DNA of 64,000 bases, taken from positions 3,534,001 through 3,598,000 of the forward strand of contig NZ_CP181167.1 in the NCBI RefSeq assembly GCF_047824785.1. The letters are read 5' to 3'. How positions within the stretch are numbered: the stretch's first letter is position 1; the number at the start of each line of letters is the position of its first letter. Under the pieces are notes generated by a model, which was not told where the DNA came from, made no database searches, and saw nothing but the letters and a program-made list of their open reading frames with translations. This stretch comes from Nitrobacter sp039808345 (GTDB lineage: Bacteria > Pseudomonadota > Alphaproteobacteria > Rhizobiales > Xanthobacteraceae). The position numbers and the translations under genes were made by a program. Of the stretch, positions 7,370 through 16,529 are shown in pieces.

Positions 7370-9745
7370 ATGTTTCGTTCTTGCATCCTTTCGAGCGCCA
7401 GCGCGCTCGCGTTATTCGCTGTTTGCGACGGGGCCGCGGCGCAGACCGCCGCCTCGACACTGCCAGCCATCACGGTCGACGCCCCGCGCCAGGCCCAGGC
7501 CAGTCCGCGCAAAAAGAGAGCGGTCGCCCACCGCGGCACTCCGAGATCATTCCGGCCGCAGCCATCCGTGGCGGTAATGCCGTCGCCGATGCCGACAGAG
7601 GCGATGCTCGCGACCCTTCACCAGGCGCCGATCGGACAGCCCCAGACCACCATCGGCCGCGATCAGTTCGACAACAGGCCGTCATTCTCCGTGGCCGACG
7701 TGCTGCGTGACAGTCCCGGCATCTCCGTCAAGCAGGGGAATGGACCCCGCGACTTCGGCATCTCGATCCGCGGATCAAACGCGCGCAACGGCTTTGGCAT
7801 TCGCAACCTGGTGATCTTCGACGATGGCTTCCCGGTCACCCAGCCCGACGGACTGTCCCGCAGCGACCTGATCGATCCTCGTGCCTACGGGGCCATCGAC
7901 GTCATCCGGGGTCCGTCGTCCGCGCTTTACGGCAATTACGCGACCGGCGGCGCGCTGAACTTCAGGACCCGCCGCGGCGCGGAGATCAACGGCTTCGAGT
8001 ACGGTTCCGATGCGGGAAGCTACGGATACTTCAACAACTATCTGACGATCGGCCAGAAGACCGGAAACTTCGAAGCCTCGCTGTTCGCGAGCGACACCCG
8101 CAGCGACGGCTACACCGGCAACACCTGGTTCAACACCCAGACCGTGAACTTCCTCGGAACGTTTCAGGCAACCCCGGACGACCGCCTCACCTTCAAGCTG
8201 ATCAACAATACGCTCGACGCGCGCCTGGCGATCCGGTCCTCGCTCAATCAGTTTGACGCCAATCCCTTCCAGCGCGGCTGCGCAACGGCCGCGACCGCCG
8301 CTCCCGGCTGCGGCACGATCAGCCTGTTCAATAACGGCTTCAACACAGCCGCCGGAACCACTCCGACAACGGCCGAGCAGGCCGGCTTCGGCCGCACCGA
8401 TCGCCGGACGATCGTCGGCGGCCGCTGGGAACATGATTTTGATAATCAGACCACCTGGCGCAACCAGCTCGTGTTCGACGATCGCAACATCAGCCAGCCA
8501 ACCGGCGCCACGGGCGCGATCGGCGACTATCCCTCCTATAACCTCATGAGCGATATCGTCAGACGAGGTCAGATCTTCGGGATGGATGCCACCGGCTATC
8601 TCGGCGCGTTCTACAACACCCTGAGCTGGTCCGGCGACACGTATCGCGTGACGCCCGGCGGTAACGCCTCGCGCGGCTCGCTGGTGTCAAATCTCACGGG
8701 CATGCACACCAATTACGGCGCGCGTGCGCGCGGAGAAATCCATATCAATGAATCATGGTCCGCGATCGCCGGCATCGGATGGGAGACGACGCATCTCAGG
8801 GGCGTCAATACCGCCTATACCTATGCGGGACCGACGGGAATCGCGAGCACGACGATCCGAAGCGTGGATCGCCAGCTCCAGAACACCGCGCCGGAGTTCG
8901 CGCTGCAATACCGCGCCGACAAGGACTGGCTCTTCCGTGGGCGGGTCGCGACCGGTTACGGAACGCCGCAGGTCGGCAACCTTTTCGTGCTGCCGAACGG
9001 CCAGAACGGCAACAACACCCAGCTCAATCCGCAAAAGAATCTCGGTTACGATCTCGGCTTCGACTGGACGCCGGATCCCACGCTCAGGATCAGCGCGACA
9101 GGATTCTACGAGTTCTTCCGCGACGAGCTGGTCACACAGGCAGCTCCCCTCGGCGCGCCGAATGCGAGCTATACGTTCAATGCCCCGAAATCCGAGCATC
9201 GGGGCGTCGAACTACTGGCGCAATGGCGCTTCCTGCCAAGCTGGCGTGTGACCGCCGCCTACACCTATCTCGACCAGATCTACACGAGCTACACCGAGAA
9301 TATCAACAACGGCGCCACTTTCAGCTTCAATCGGGCGGGCAACAGAATTCCCGGCATTTCGCCGAACGAACTGACGGCGCGGCTTTCTTACGACCAGCTC
9401 TCGGGCTCCCTGCAAGGCGTTGGCGCGTTCGTCGAGTTTCAATGGAAAGACGCATTCTACATGGACAACGCCAATCTGCTGAAAGCGCCCGGCTACGAAC
9501 TCGTCAATCTCAATGTGCACTACGACAAGCCCCTGCAATCGGAGTATCTCAAGTCGTTTCATCTTTATTTCGAGGTGAGAAACGTCTTCGACAGGACATT
9601 CGTGGCGTCCGCCAACAACATCGCCAATACCGTCACCGCCGCGGGCCTTCAGAACCCCGCAAGCGTTCTGGCCAACACCGGCGGGTCGATCTATGCCGGA
9701 CAGCCACGCATGTTCATCGCCGGAATGAGGCTTGCGTTCCGATAG
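7370..9745 (+). CDS. TonB-dependent outer-membrane receptor
   Basis: About 791 residues from the ATG at 7370, which opens a signal peptide ending near AAAQT. A TonB box (LPAITVDAP) follows, then a plug domain (DVLRDSPGISVKQGNG, IRGPSSALYGNYATGGALNF) and a long 22-strand barrel ending in an aromatic residue (RLAFR), as needed for BAM insertion. It imports a scarce ligand across the outer membrane with TonB energy. The neighbours (Csp, CusF, DUF2946, TlpA) suggest copper or a copper complex, but no substrate can be read from sequence. The BNR-repeat gene follows with a 17-base gap, so they are probably one operon. Confidence 0.88.
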   Translation: MFRSCILSSASALALFAVCDGAAAQTAASTLPAITVDAPRQAQASPRKKRAVAHRGTPRSFRPQPSVAVMPSPMPTEAMLATLHQAPIGQPQTTIGRDQFDNRPSFSVADVLRDSPGISVKQGNGPRDFGISIRGSNARNGFGIRNLVIFDDGFPVTQPDGLSRSDLIDPRAYGAIDVIRGPSSALYGNYATGGALNFRTRRGAEINGFEYGSDAGSYGYFNNYLTIGQKTGNFEASLFASDTRSDGYTGNTWFNTQTVNFLGTFQATPDDRLTFKLINNTLDARLAIRSSLNQFDANPFQRGCATAATAAPGCGTISLFNNGFNTAAGTTPTTAEQAGFGRTDRRTIVGGRWEHDFDNQTTWRNQLVFDDRNISQPTGATGAIGDYPSYNLMSDIVRRGQIFGMDATGYLGAFYNTLSWSGDTYRVTPGGNASRGSLVSNLTGMHTNYGARARGEIHINESWSAIAGIGWETTHLRGVNTAYTYAGPTGIASTTIRSVDRQLQNTAPEFALQYRADKDWLFRGRVATGYGTPQVGNLFVLPNGQNGNNTQLNPQKNLGYDLGFDWTPDPTLRISATGFYEFFRDELVTQAAPLGAPNASYTFNAPKSEHRGVELLAQWRFLPSWRVTAAYTYLDQIYTSYTENINNGATFSFNRAGNRIPGISPNELTARLSYDQLSGSLQGVGAFVEFQWKDAFYMDNANLLKAPGYELVNLNVHYDKPLQSEYLKSFHLYFEVRNVFDRTFVASANNIANTVTAAGLQNPASVLANTGGSIYAGQPRMFIAGMRLAFR

Positions 9746-9762
9746 CAAAGAGGAGCCTGACC

Positions 9763-10971
9763 ATGATCAGAACAGCAGCCGTCGCTGCGATCGCGCTCTT
9801 CCTGCAAGGTGCTGCGAACGCGCAGATGAGCCATCACCACGTCTCGGAGGCGGCCTGCGATACGGCTGAACTGCGTTGCGCGTCCAAGGTCACGCCGGCA
9901 TTCGCGCCTGACGGAACCTTGTGGCTGGCGTGGATGGCGGGCGGGCGCATTTCGGTGGCGCGCTCCAGGGATCACGGAAAGACGTTTTCAACGCCGGTCG
10001 CGGTGTTTGATCAACCGCTCAAGCTCGATTGGGGCCCCGATGCCCGCCCCAGCATGATCGTCGACCGGCACAATCGTATCGCCATCGCCTTTTCGATCTT
10101 CAGGGACAAGAACTTCAACGGCGAAGTGCTGTACACGCGCTCCGTCGATGAAGGCCGCAGCTTCAAAAAGCCGGAACCCATTACACCTAGCAAGGAGAGC
10201 CAACGCTTCGTGCAACTCGCGCTGGACGGCGACGGTTCGGTCTTCGCTGCCTGGATCGACAAGCGCAACCGCGCTCGGGCAAGCGCTGACAATCAAAGCT
10301 ATAACGGAGCGGCGTTGTTCTTTTCCTGGTCGAAGGACGGCGGCGGCACCTACTCCGAAACCCGTCCAGTGAAGGACAACACCTGCGAGTGCTGCCGGAT
10401 CGCCGTCGCATTCGCAGGCTCCGGCAGGCCCGCCGTTCTGTTTCGCAATATCTTCCCGGGCAGCGTTCGCGACCACGCGATCGTCACCTTCGGGGATCCG
10501 GCTGCGCCCGGGAAGATCCATCGCGTCAGCCACGACGACTGGAAGACCGACGCGTGCCCGCATCAGGGGCCAAGCCTCGCCATCTCGCCGAAGGGGACCT
10601 ATCACGCGGTCTGGTTCACCAGCGGCGAAGCCCGAAAGGGGTTGTTCCACGCGCGCTCGACCGACGGCGGACAGACCTTTTCCGAGCCCATGGCGATCGG
10701 CAGGCCCGACCGGAACGCGTCGCGCCCCTACGTATTGGCGAGCGGCTCGGGCGCCACGATGGTCTGGAAGGAATTCGACGGCGAGAAGACCACGGTCAAG
10801 CTGATCACGTCCGGCGATGACGGAAAAAGCTGGTCGCAACCGCGAGACATCGCCGCGACGACGGACGCGTCCGATCATCCTTTACTTGTAGGTGACGGAC
10901 GCGATGTCTTCCTGTCCTGGATGACCAAAGCCGACGGCTACCGCATCGCACCGATCAAGGACGCGCCATGA
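9763..10971 (+). CDS. Exported BNR-repeat (sialidase-fold) beta-propeller protein
   Basis: 402 residues, placed by AGAGGAG before the ATG at 9763. A signal peptide (IRTAAVAAIALFLQGAANAQ) is followed by a histidine patch (MSHHHVSEAAC) and several Asp-box/BNR repeats such as SRDHGKTFSTP, SVDEGRSFKKP, STDGGQTFSEP and SGDDGKSWSQP, the turns of a sialidase-type propeller. A CECCR motif near the middle is an unusual cysteine cluster. Genuine sialidase catalytic residues are not evident, so glycan cleavage should not be assumed. Its stop overlaps the start of the TlpA-like gene (ATGA), so the two are translationally coupled. The histidines and CECCR suggest metal or redox chemistry with the thioredoxin partner (inference). 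Confidence 0.75.
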   Translation: MIRTAAVAAIALFLQGAANAQMSHHHVSEAACDTAELRCASKVTPAFAPDGTLWLAWMAGGRISVARSRDHGKTFSTPVAVFDQPLKLDWGPDARPSMIVDRHNRIAIAFSIFRDKNFNGEVLYTRSVDEGRSFKKPEPITPSKESQRFVQLALDGDGSVFAAWIDKRNRARASADNQSYNGAALFFSWSKDGGGTYSETRPVKDNTCECCRIAVAFAGSGRPAVLFRNIFPGSVRDHAIVTFGDPAAPGKIHRVSHDDWKTDACPHQGPSLAISPKGTYHAVWFTSGEARKGLFHARSTDGGQTFSEPMAIGRPDRNASRPYVLASGSGATMVWKEFDGEKTTVKLITSGDDGKSWSQPRDIAATTDASDHPLLVGDGRDVFLSWMTKADGYRIAPIKDAP

Positions 10972-11492
10972 GGCGTCTATCGCTGGTCGCGTTCGTGCTT
11001 GTATGCGCATTTCTTCCCCAGGGTCTGGCGGCGCATGATGAATTGCGCGCGTTTCAGCGCGGAAGCTGGCAGGCCATCCTCAATGCACACGCCGGCCGTC
11101 CGATGATGGTCAACTTCTGGGGAGTTACCTGCGGTCCTTGCAAGGTCGAACTGCCGCTCCTCGGAAAATTCGTCAAGGACAATCCGGGCGTCGATGTCGT
11201 GACGGTCAATGCCGATCTCGTCCCGAACGCGCGCGAGGCGGCGCTGGCGATGCTGCGCAAGGCCGGATTATCTTCGACCGAGAACTGGACCTTCAGCGAC
11301 GGTTTCGTCGAACGGCTGCGCTATGAGATCGATCCCGCCTGGCAGGGCGACATCCCGCGCACGATGCTGATCGCGCGCGATGGAAAGATCACAACCATTG
11401 AAGGCATCGTCGAGCTTTCCAGGGTCAGGGAATGGTTCGCAAGCCAGGCGATCGAGACAAGCCCGGAACGCGCGCGTCAAACGCACGATTGA
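10968..11492 (+). CDS. TlpA-like periplasmic thioredoxin
   Basis: 174 residues with a signal peptide (FVLVCAFLPQGLAAHD) and a thioredoxin fold of the TlpA/ResA group. The active site is FWGVTCGPCK, with CGPC as the redox pair, and a cis-proline lies in GDIPRTML. Periplasmic TlpA proteins reduce disulfides in metallochaperones and cytochrome c or copper sites. Overlap with the BNR-repeat gene by four bases implies the two act together, perhaps keeping its CECCR cysteines reduced (inference). Confidence 0.85.
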   Translation: MRRLSLVAFVLVCAFLPQGLAAHDELRAFQRGSWQAILNAHAGRPMMVNFWGVTCGPCKVELPLLGKFVKDNPGVDVVTVNADLVPNAREAALAMLRKAGLSSTENWTFSDGFVERLRYEIDPAWQGDIPRTMLIARDGKITTIEGIVELSRVREWFASQAIETSPERARQTHD

Positions 11493-11547
11493 CGCGAACC
11501 GTCCGGGAGCTTTGTCCCAACGTTTGAATCCGTGATCTTCGCGGCGA

Positions 11548-11790
11548 AAGGCTAAGGGATTATGCGCCGGCGGCTGGGAAAATTTCTTCCGATCGTCATG
11601 TTTGCGATGCTGGTGCAGATATTCGCACCCGTCGCCGCGCACCTTGCGTTCAGCACGACCACGGCCGATCCGCTGGCGGGCGCGATATGCTCGCACGCAC
11701 CCGATGCGAGTTCTCCGCAGGATCGTAAGAGCGATCCGCAGCAGATGCACGGCGCCTGCTGCGCCCTGTGTGGCGTCGTCCACCACGCCG
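11548..11790 (+). repeat. Duplicated segment, copy 2 (DUF2946 gene with its leader)
   Basis: Second copy of the segment at 6863-7130, with the same leader GCGAAAGGCTAAGGG and almost the same coding start. Homology fades inside the coding region and does not extend into the following receptor gene. Confidence 0.75.
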
Positions 11791-11936
11791 CGGCGCCGCC
11801 CCCCGATCCGCAAGCCTTCGAAGTCGGGATCGAGCGCGACGCAACCACCATTATCTGGCGCGACCTGACTTTCGACCTGCGGCCGCTGGCGGCCCGTTCC
11901 AACGCGCAAGCGCGCGCGCCTCCTTCCATTTCCTGA
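11562..11936 (+). CDS. DUF2946 family protein, copy 2
   Basis: 124 residues. The leader is identical to copy 1 over most of its length; the mature part keeps ICSHAP and QQMHGACCALC but has lost a few residues between them. The ending ARAPPSIS is shared. Like copy 1 it lies directly upstream of a TonB-dependent receptor, here one of the siderophore type. That each receptor has its own DUF2946 partner suggests a functional pairing (inference). Confidence 0.75.
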   Translation: MRRRLGKFLPIVMFAMLVQIFAPVAAHLAFSTTTADPLAGAICSHAPDASSPQDRKSDPQQMHGACCALCGVVHHAAAPPPDPQAFEVGIERDATTIIWRDLTFDLRPLAARSNAQARAPPSIS

Positions 11937-11998
11937 GCGACAAAACTCAACCGCACCGAAGGTGCCTCTGTTCTCCGTTCTCGGGAGAGAAACCGGTC

Positions 11999-14320
11999 AT
12001 GTCTATTCGTGTGTTTGCGCGCTGCTGTGCGGCGTGCGCGACGTCCGCTGTCGCGATTTCATTGATGGTCAACAGCGCTTCGGCGCAGGAACGGCCCGCG
12101 CCGCGAGGTGAGGGCGTCACGCTTCCACCGATCACGGTGGTCACAAGTCAGGCTCCCAAGCGCAAGCCGAAGCGCACGGCTGCGCGACCGGCGGCACACG
12201 CTACTGCAACATCCAGCCAGCCCGCGCGCACCAATGCTCCGGCCGCGACGATTTTCGAGCGAGGGACCGGCTTCGGCACCCGAACTGACAGCACCGGCAA
12301 GGGCTACGCGCTGCCCAACGCAACGACCGGCACCAAGACCGATACGCCACTGATGAACACGCCGATGAGCGTACAGGTCATTCCCCAGGACGTGCTGCGC
12401 GACCAGCAGGCCATTGGCCTGGACCAGGCGCTGCGCAATGTCAGCGGCGTCACTTCGGGGCGCGGAGTGGACGAAGAGTTTCTGATCCGAGGCTTCGAGA
12501 ATATAAACTACTATCGAAACGGACTGCCCTTCCGTGTGGACTACACTCACACGCAAGACCTCGCCAATGTCGATCGCATCGAAGTGCTCAAGGGGCCGGC
12601 GTCCATCCTTTACGGGCGGGCGGAGCCGGGCGGCCTCATCAACTTCGTAACCAAGCAGCCTCAAAGGACCCCGTCCTACAACGTCAGGCAACGGCTCGGC
12701 AGCTGGAACCTGCGCCGCACCGATCTGGACGCCACCGGAGCGGTAGGCGACGGACCGTTCAGCTACCGGGTGGTCGGCGCACACCAGCGCAACGGCAGCT
12801 GGCTCGATCACTACAACGAGGAGCGCAACTTCATCGCTCCCTCTCTTAGCCTGGACATCAACGAGCGAACGCGCACCACGCTGCAGATGGAATATAGCGA
12901 TTTCAATTACAGGGGCACGGGCAGCCATCTTGGCAGGGCGATTCCAAATATTGACAATCGCCCCCCCGACATCCGCAGAAGCACGAACCTGTCCGACCCA
13001 TGGTCGATGCAGAACACAAAATACCTGCTGATCTCTTTGAACACCGAACACAGTTTCAACGACAACTGGAGCATCCGCCACAATCTGAGCTACAGCAGGT
13101 ACACCAACACGGTTTCGGTGCTTTACCCGGACAGTACCGCCGCAAGCAACGGCGATGTGAACCGATATCTCTGGATGGATAACGCCAACGGCGATGACAG
13201 CACAAAGAACCTGTACAATTCGCTCGAACTGACAGGAAAATTCGATACCTGGAACGTCAGGCACACCATCCTCGCCGGCGCCGACCACTCGTCACGATAC
13301 GAGAAAGCAACCTGGGGCGAGCTTTATTCTCCGCCCGCCGGGAGCGATTGGAGCACCAATGTCTTCAACCCGGTCTATACGGCCGCGCCGCCAACCGTCA
13401 CGGACGCGGACATATACCATGTCAATACGAGCATGCCATGGCACGGCATTTATCTGCAGGACCAGATGCAACTGCCTTACGACGTGTTCGTGCTGGCGGG
13501 GCTGCGCTACGATCACGCCTCGCGTTCGGGCATCACCGGCACCACAAATAATCTCAAACCAATCAGCTCAAGCTCCGACTCAAAAGTCACCCCTCGCTTT
13601 GGTGTATTATGGCGACCTGTTCAGCAACTCTCCTTCTACGGCAGCTACACCGAGAATTTCGGCGCATCCAATGGAGTTGATTCGTCCGGCCAGCCTCTGC
13701 CGCCGCAGACCGCTCAGCAGTTCGAGGCGGGGATCAAGACCGAACTTGCGGGCGGCCGCCTGATCGGCACGCTGGCCCTGTTCGATCTTACCAAGCAGAA
13801 CGTCGCGGTGCCGGATCCTGCACTTCGCAGCCGCTTGATCGCGATCGGGGAAGCGCGAAGCCGCGGCGTCGAAGTGGACGTATCGGGCGAGATCCTGCCG
13901 GGCTGGAACATCAAGGCGGGCTACGCCTACATGCCCTTCGCGAAGATCACGCGCGACACCAACGGCTGGGAAGGCAACCGACTGCACAACACGCCGGTGC
14001 ATTCCGGCAGCCTGTGGAGCACCTACACGTTTGCTGGCGGCGATTTCGACGGGCTGAAACTGGGGCTCGGTGTGCAGGGGATGGGCCTCACCGAAGCCGC
14101 GCGCAACTACAGCGGCGACTATCGCCCGCAAAGGCCGGGCTACGCTATCATGAACGCCATGGCCAGCTACAGCTGGAAGGTGGACAAATCGGTGATGACC
14201 GCGCAGCTCAACGTCGAGAACCTGACGGATGAGACCTGGTGGAGCGGCAGCAACGGTTATGGGCAGTATTACATCGGCAGGCCGCGCACATTCACGGTCT
14301 CGCTCGGGGTCAAGTACTGA
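11999..14320 (+). CDS. TonB-dependent siderophore receptor
   Basis: 773 residues from the ATG at 11999. The signal peptide ends near NSASAQE; a TonB box (LPPITVVTS) follows. The plug carries the siderophore-receptor signature (PMSVQVIPQDVLRDQQ, LRNVSGVTSGRG, IEVLKGPASILYGRAEPGG) and the barrel ends in a terminal aromatic (SLGVKY). FhuE/FpvA-like receptors import ferric siderophores. The stop overlaps the start of a PepSY-type gene (TGATG), normally a ferric-siderophore reductase partner, but here only its beginning survives. Confidence 0.88.
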   Translation: MSIRVFARCCAACATSAVAISLMVNSASAQERPAPRGEGVTLPPITVVTSQAPKRKPKRTAARPAAHATATSSQPARTNAPAATIFERGTGFGTRTDSTGKGYALPNATTGTKTDTPLMNTPMSVQVIPQDVLRDQQAIGLDQALRNVSGVTSGRGVDEEFLIRGFENINYYRNGLPFRVDYTHTQDLANVDRIEVLKGPASILYGRAEPGGLINFVTKQPQRTPSYNVRQRLGSWNLRRTDLDATGAVGDGPFSYRVVGAHQRNGSWLDHYNEERNFIAPSLSLDINERTRTTLQMEYSDFNYRGTGSHLGRAIPNIDNRPPDIRRSTNLSDPWSMQNTKYLLISLNTEHSFNDNWSIRHNLSYSRYTNTVSVLYPDSTAASNGDVNRYLWMDNANGDDSTKNLYNSLELTGKFDTWNVRHTILAGADHSSRYEKATWGELYSPPAGSDWSTNVFNPVYTAAPPTVTDADIYHVNTSMPWHGIYLQDQMQLPYDVFVLAGLRYDHASRSGITGTTNNLKPISSSSDSKVTPRFGVLWRPVQQLSFYGSYTENFGASNGVDSSGQPLPPQTAQQFEAGIKTELAGGRLIGTLALFDLTKQNVAVPDPALRSRLIAIGEARSRGVEVDVSGEILPGWNIKAGYAYMPFAKITRDTNGWEGNRLHNTPVHSGSLWSTYTFAGGDFDGLKLGLGVQGMGLTEAARNYSGDYRPQRPGYAIMNAMASYSWKVDKSVMTAQLNVENLTDETWWSGSNGYGQYYIGRPRTFTVSLGVKY

Positions 14321-14448
14321 TGAACCCGGCGTTTCACACGATAGCGTGGCTGCCGCGCCGCGGTTTCTGGGTGGTTGTTCACCGCTACTTCGGTCTGGCC
14401 ACGGCGATCTTCATCGCCGTGGCGGCCCTGACCGAGGAACAGGACGCC
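14320..14448 (+). pseudogene. Truncated PepSY-associated membrane protein (N-terminal remnant)
   Basis: Starting at the ATG overlapping the receptor stop, about 43 codons read as the N terminus of a PepSY transmembrane protein: a short polar lead, RRGFWVVVHRYFGLATAIF and a first membrane helix IAVAALTE. After about 14448 the frame no longer resembles the family and simply runs antisense into the NicO gene. Such proteins are normally over 350 residues, so the rest has been deleted. Full-length homologues help release iron from siderophores. Confidence 0.7.
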
Positions 14449-14528
14449 GCTGCGCGCGAGCCTCATGAGCAAGTGGTGTCGCCGGTGCAGCGTTCAGGAT
14501 CGATCGAACGTGGTTCCAGCGGCGCCGG

Positions 14529-15680
14529 CTACGCGCTGAACGTCCAGAGCTGCTCGCTTGCCATGAACCCTGTCAGCAGGAACAGGCCGACGGCGATGAT
14601 CATGGCCGCGGCGCCAATCTCGATGCCCTTCATGACAAGCACTCCCCTGCCCGGTCGAGCGGCTGTCATGCGACCGGCGAGATCGCGGGCACAGACAGCG
14701 AGCGTCGCGATCGCGGCAATCGTGATCGCCGTGCCCGCCCCCATCATCAGGGCCGAACCCATTCCGGTCCAGAACATGTCCTGAGACAATGCGAAGACCA
14801 GGATGATGATCGCACCCGAGCAGGGTCGCGCGCCCACGGCCAGAACGGCCGCAAAACCCCTTCTCCAGCCGCCAGCGCCCGCGAGACCCTCCGGTTCCGG
14901 GCCGTGCGCGTGTCCGCACGCCGATGCATGGTCATGATCGCAGGCGGGATCGCCATCCTTGCGAGCGGAATGTTCATGCCGGAAGTGATCGCGGGGTTGT
15001 CCATGATGTTGTCCATGATGGTGACAACCACAGCCGGCTTCCGCTTCGGAAAAATCCGGAGCGCGCCGCTCAGTGGCGGCCGCGGCGCCGAGGCTTCTTG
15101 CACGCCTGATGTCACGGCAGGATCGCAGGAAGCTGCGTCCTTTCACCCAGAGCAAACGAACGCCGATCAGGACAACCAGGCCATAGCTGACGATCTCGAT
15201 CACGCGGACCGCGTCACCCATGGCCTTTGCGGTGACCTCAAGGACGACCGCCCCGATGGCGACGATGGCAATCGCGACAATCGCCTGAAGCATCGCGGAC
15301 GCGAACGATAGCGTCACGCCGCGCTTCCAGGTCTCATTGTTCGCGACGAGATAGGAGGAGATCACGGCCTTGCCATGGCCAGGACCGGCAGCGTGGAAAA
15401 CACCGTAAAGAAACGAAAAGCCGAGCAAAGCCCATATGGCGGCGCCATCGGTCTTGCTGGCGCGGACAAGAGCGGAAAGCGAGCGGTAGAATGCGGCCTG
15501 CTGACTGAATATCCAGCCGAAGAAACTCGCGGATGACGAGGCCGTCGCCGGCTGCCGGGAGCCGAACGACAGGCTCTGCGCGGTGACCGCATCCATCACG
15601 CCCGCAACGAGAAGCAGCGCGCAGGTAAGGATCGCCAGCTTCGCCGCATATGAGCATCGATGCCCGTGACGATCAGCCAT
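14529..15680 (-). CDS. NicO-family nickel/cobalt exporter (RcnA-like)
   Basis: 383 residues with six or more membrane spans. The family motif FHAAGPGHGK lies in the first core helix and GARPCSGAIIIL in the second half. A cytoplasmic or periplasmic loop between the halves is rich in histidine and cysteine (CGCHHHGQHHGQ, then CDHDHASACGHAHG), typical of NicO/RcnA proteins that move Ni2+ or Co2+. The DUF1007 gene lies 26 bases upstream on the same strand, the standard partner. A divergent ArsR gene is the likely regulator. Confidence 0.85.
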   Translation of the reverse strand: MADRHGHRCSYAAKLAILTCALLLVAGVMDAVTAQSLSFGSRQPATASSSASFFGWIFSQQAAFYRSLSALVRASKTDGAAIWALLGFSFLYGVFHAAGPGHGKAVISSYLVANNETWKRGVTLSFASAMLQAIVAIAIVAIGAVVLEVTAKAMGDAVRVIEIVSYGLVVLIGVRLLWVKGRSFLRSCRDIRRARSLGAAAATERRAPDFSEAEAGCGCHHHGQHHGQPRDHFRHEHSARKDGDPACDHDHASACGHAHGPEPEGLAGAGGWRRGFAAVLAVGARPCSGAIIILVFALSQDMFWTGMGSALMMGAGTAITIAAIATLAVCARDLAGRMTAARPGRGVLVMKGIEIGAAAMIIAVGLFLLTGFMASEQLWTFSA

Positions 15681-15706
15681 TGCATCCTTCCCGGTTCACG
15701 ACGTCG

Positions 15707-16351
15707 TCATGGACACTTGATGCGGATCTTGTTGGAAAAACCCTGTCCGAAAGTATCAAGGGAATCGAGCGGGTTTTGATCGAGCTGACTCATCCGAAGC
15801 TGCTCGTCGGCGGTCGGCGCACGCGAACTATCGACGATCAACTGACAGCTCGCGGGCGCTCCGGCCAAAGCGACAGGCTGATCCTTCGCAAGCCCGAAAT
15901 CGACAAAGATCGTCGGATCATACACCTCGATCAGCATCGCCTTGGCGGCAACAGGCGCCTTCAGCGGCAGCGTAAAATGCAGGATCAAAGCCGAATCCTT
16001 GTATTCAAGCCAGTAATCAACGGGATCGGAAAACACCGCTTTCCTGCCATCGGCCTTCGCGTAGGTGAAATAGTCATTCTCCTTGAGGGATGTCACGTTC
16101 ACGTCCGCAAGCGAGCTCAGTTCCTCGCGCGTATACTGCCCTTTCTTCGCATGTTGGATGCCCTGCAGAGCATAGGCGGAGAACATATCGTCGAACGTCC
16201 ATGCGTGGCGGATTCCGGTCATCAGACCTTCCGGCGTGTAGAGAACCTCGCTGCGGATGGTGACCCAGACATGCGGATGGGCGCCGGCGGACATCGGCGT
16301 GGCCGCAAGGAAAAGAAGCGCAAGACAAATGATCGCCCGGATCTGGCTCAT
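15707..16351 (-). CDS. DUF1007 family periplasmic protein
   Basis: About 215 residues. The signal peptide ends in SAGA, exposing an N-terminal HPHVWV, the hallmark of DUF1007, whose N-terminal histidines probably bind metal. It almost always accompanies NicO transporters and is thought to deliver or sense the metal. The start at 16351 gives a normal leader; an ATG at 16423 with AGGAG before it would add a second hydrophobic stretch and cannot be excluded. It leads the operon into the NicO gene. Confidence 0.82.
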   Translation of the reverse strand: MSQIRAIICLALLFLAATPMSAGAHPHVWVTIRSEVLYTPEGLMTGIRHAWTFDDMFSAYALQGIQHAKKGQYTREELSSLADVNVTSLKENDYFTYAKADGRKAVFSDPVDYWLEYKDSALILHFTLPLKAPVAAKAMLIEVYDPTIFVDFGLAKDQPVALAGAPASCQLIVDSSRAPTADEQLRMSQLDQNPLDSLDTFGQGFSNKIRIKCP

Positions 16352-16472
16352 GATCCCGAGAGCGATAAGGACAAGTGCGGCGGAATAGCGGCGGCGATCG
16401 GAATCGCAAGGGATCCGCGCCATCGCCAACCAGGCTCCTCACGATCGCAACCTTATGCGCCAACTAAGCGGC

Positions 16473-16513
16473 TTGACGAACGCTATCTTATATTCTATAG
16501 TTCATTGGAATAT
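16473..16513 (+). promoter_or_regulatory. Sigma-70 promoter with overlapping ArsR-type operator
   Basis: A near-consensus promoter: TTGACG at 16473-16478, a 17-base spacer, and TATAGT at 16496-16501. An inverted repeat ATATTC-N12-GAATAT (16490-16513) overlaps the -10 box, the shape and AT-richness of SmtB/ArsR operators. It sits 17 bases before the preferred ArsR start, implying autorepression. The divergent DUF1007-NicO operon starts ~120 bases away. Confidence 0.6.
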
Positions 16514-16529
16514 TGGATTTGTTCGCGAG

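Noticed and set aside
9763..10971. Annotation as an active sialidase
   Set aside because: Only the Asp-box repeats are evident; the catalytic arginine triad and Tyr/Glu pair could not be identified.
14448..14784. Continuation of the PepSY frame
   Set aside because: After about residue 43 it is only antisense to the NicO gene.
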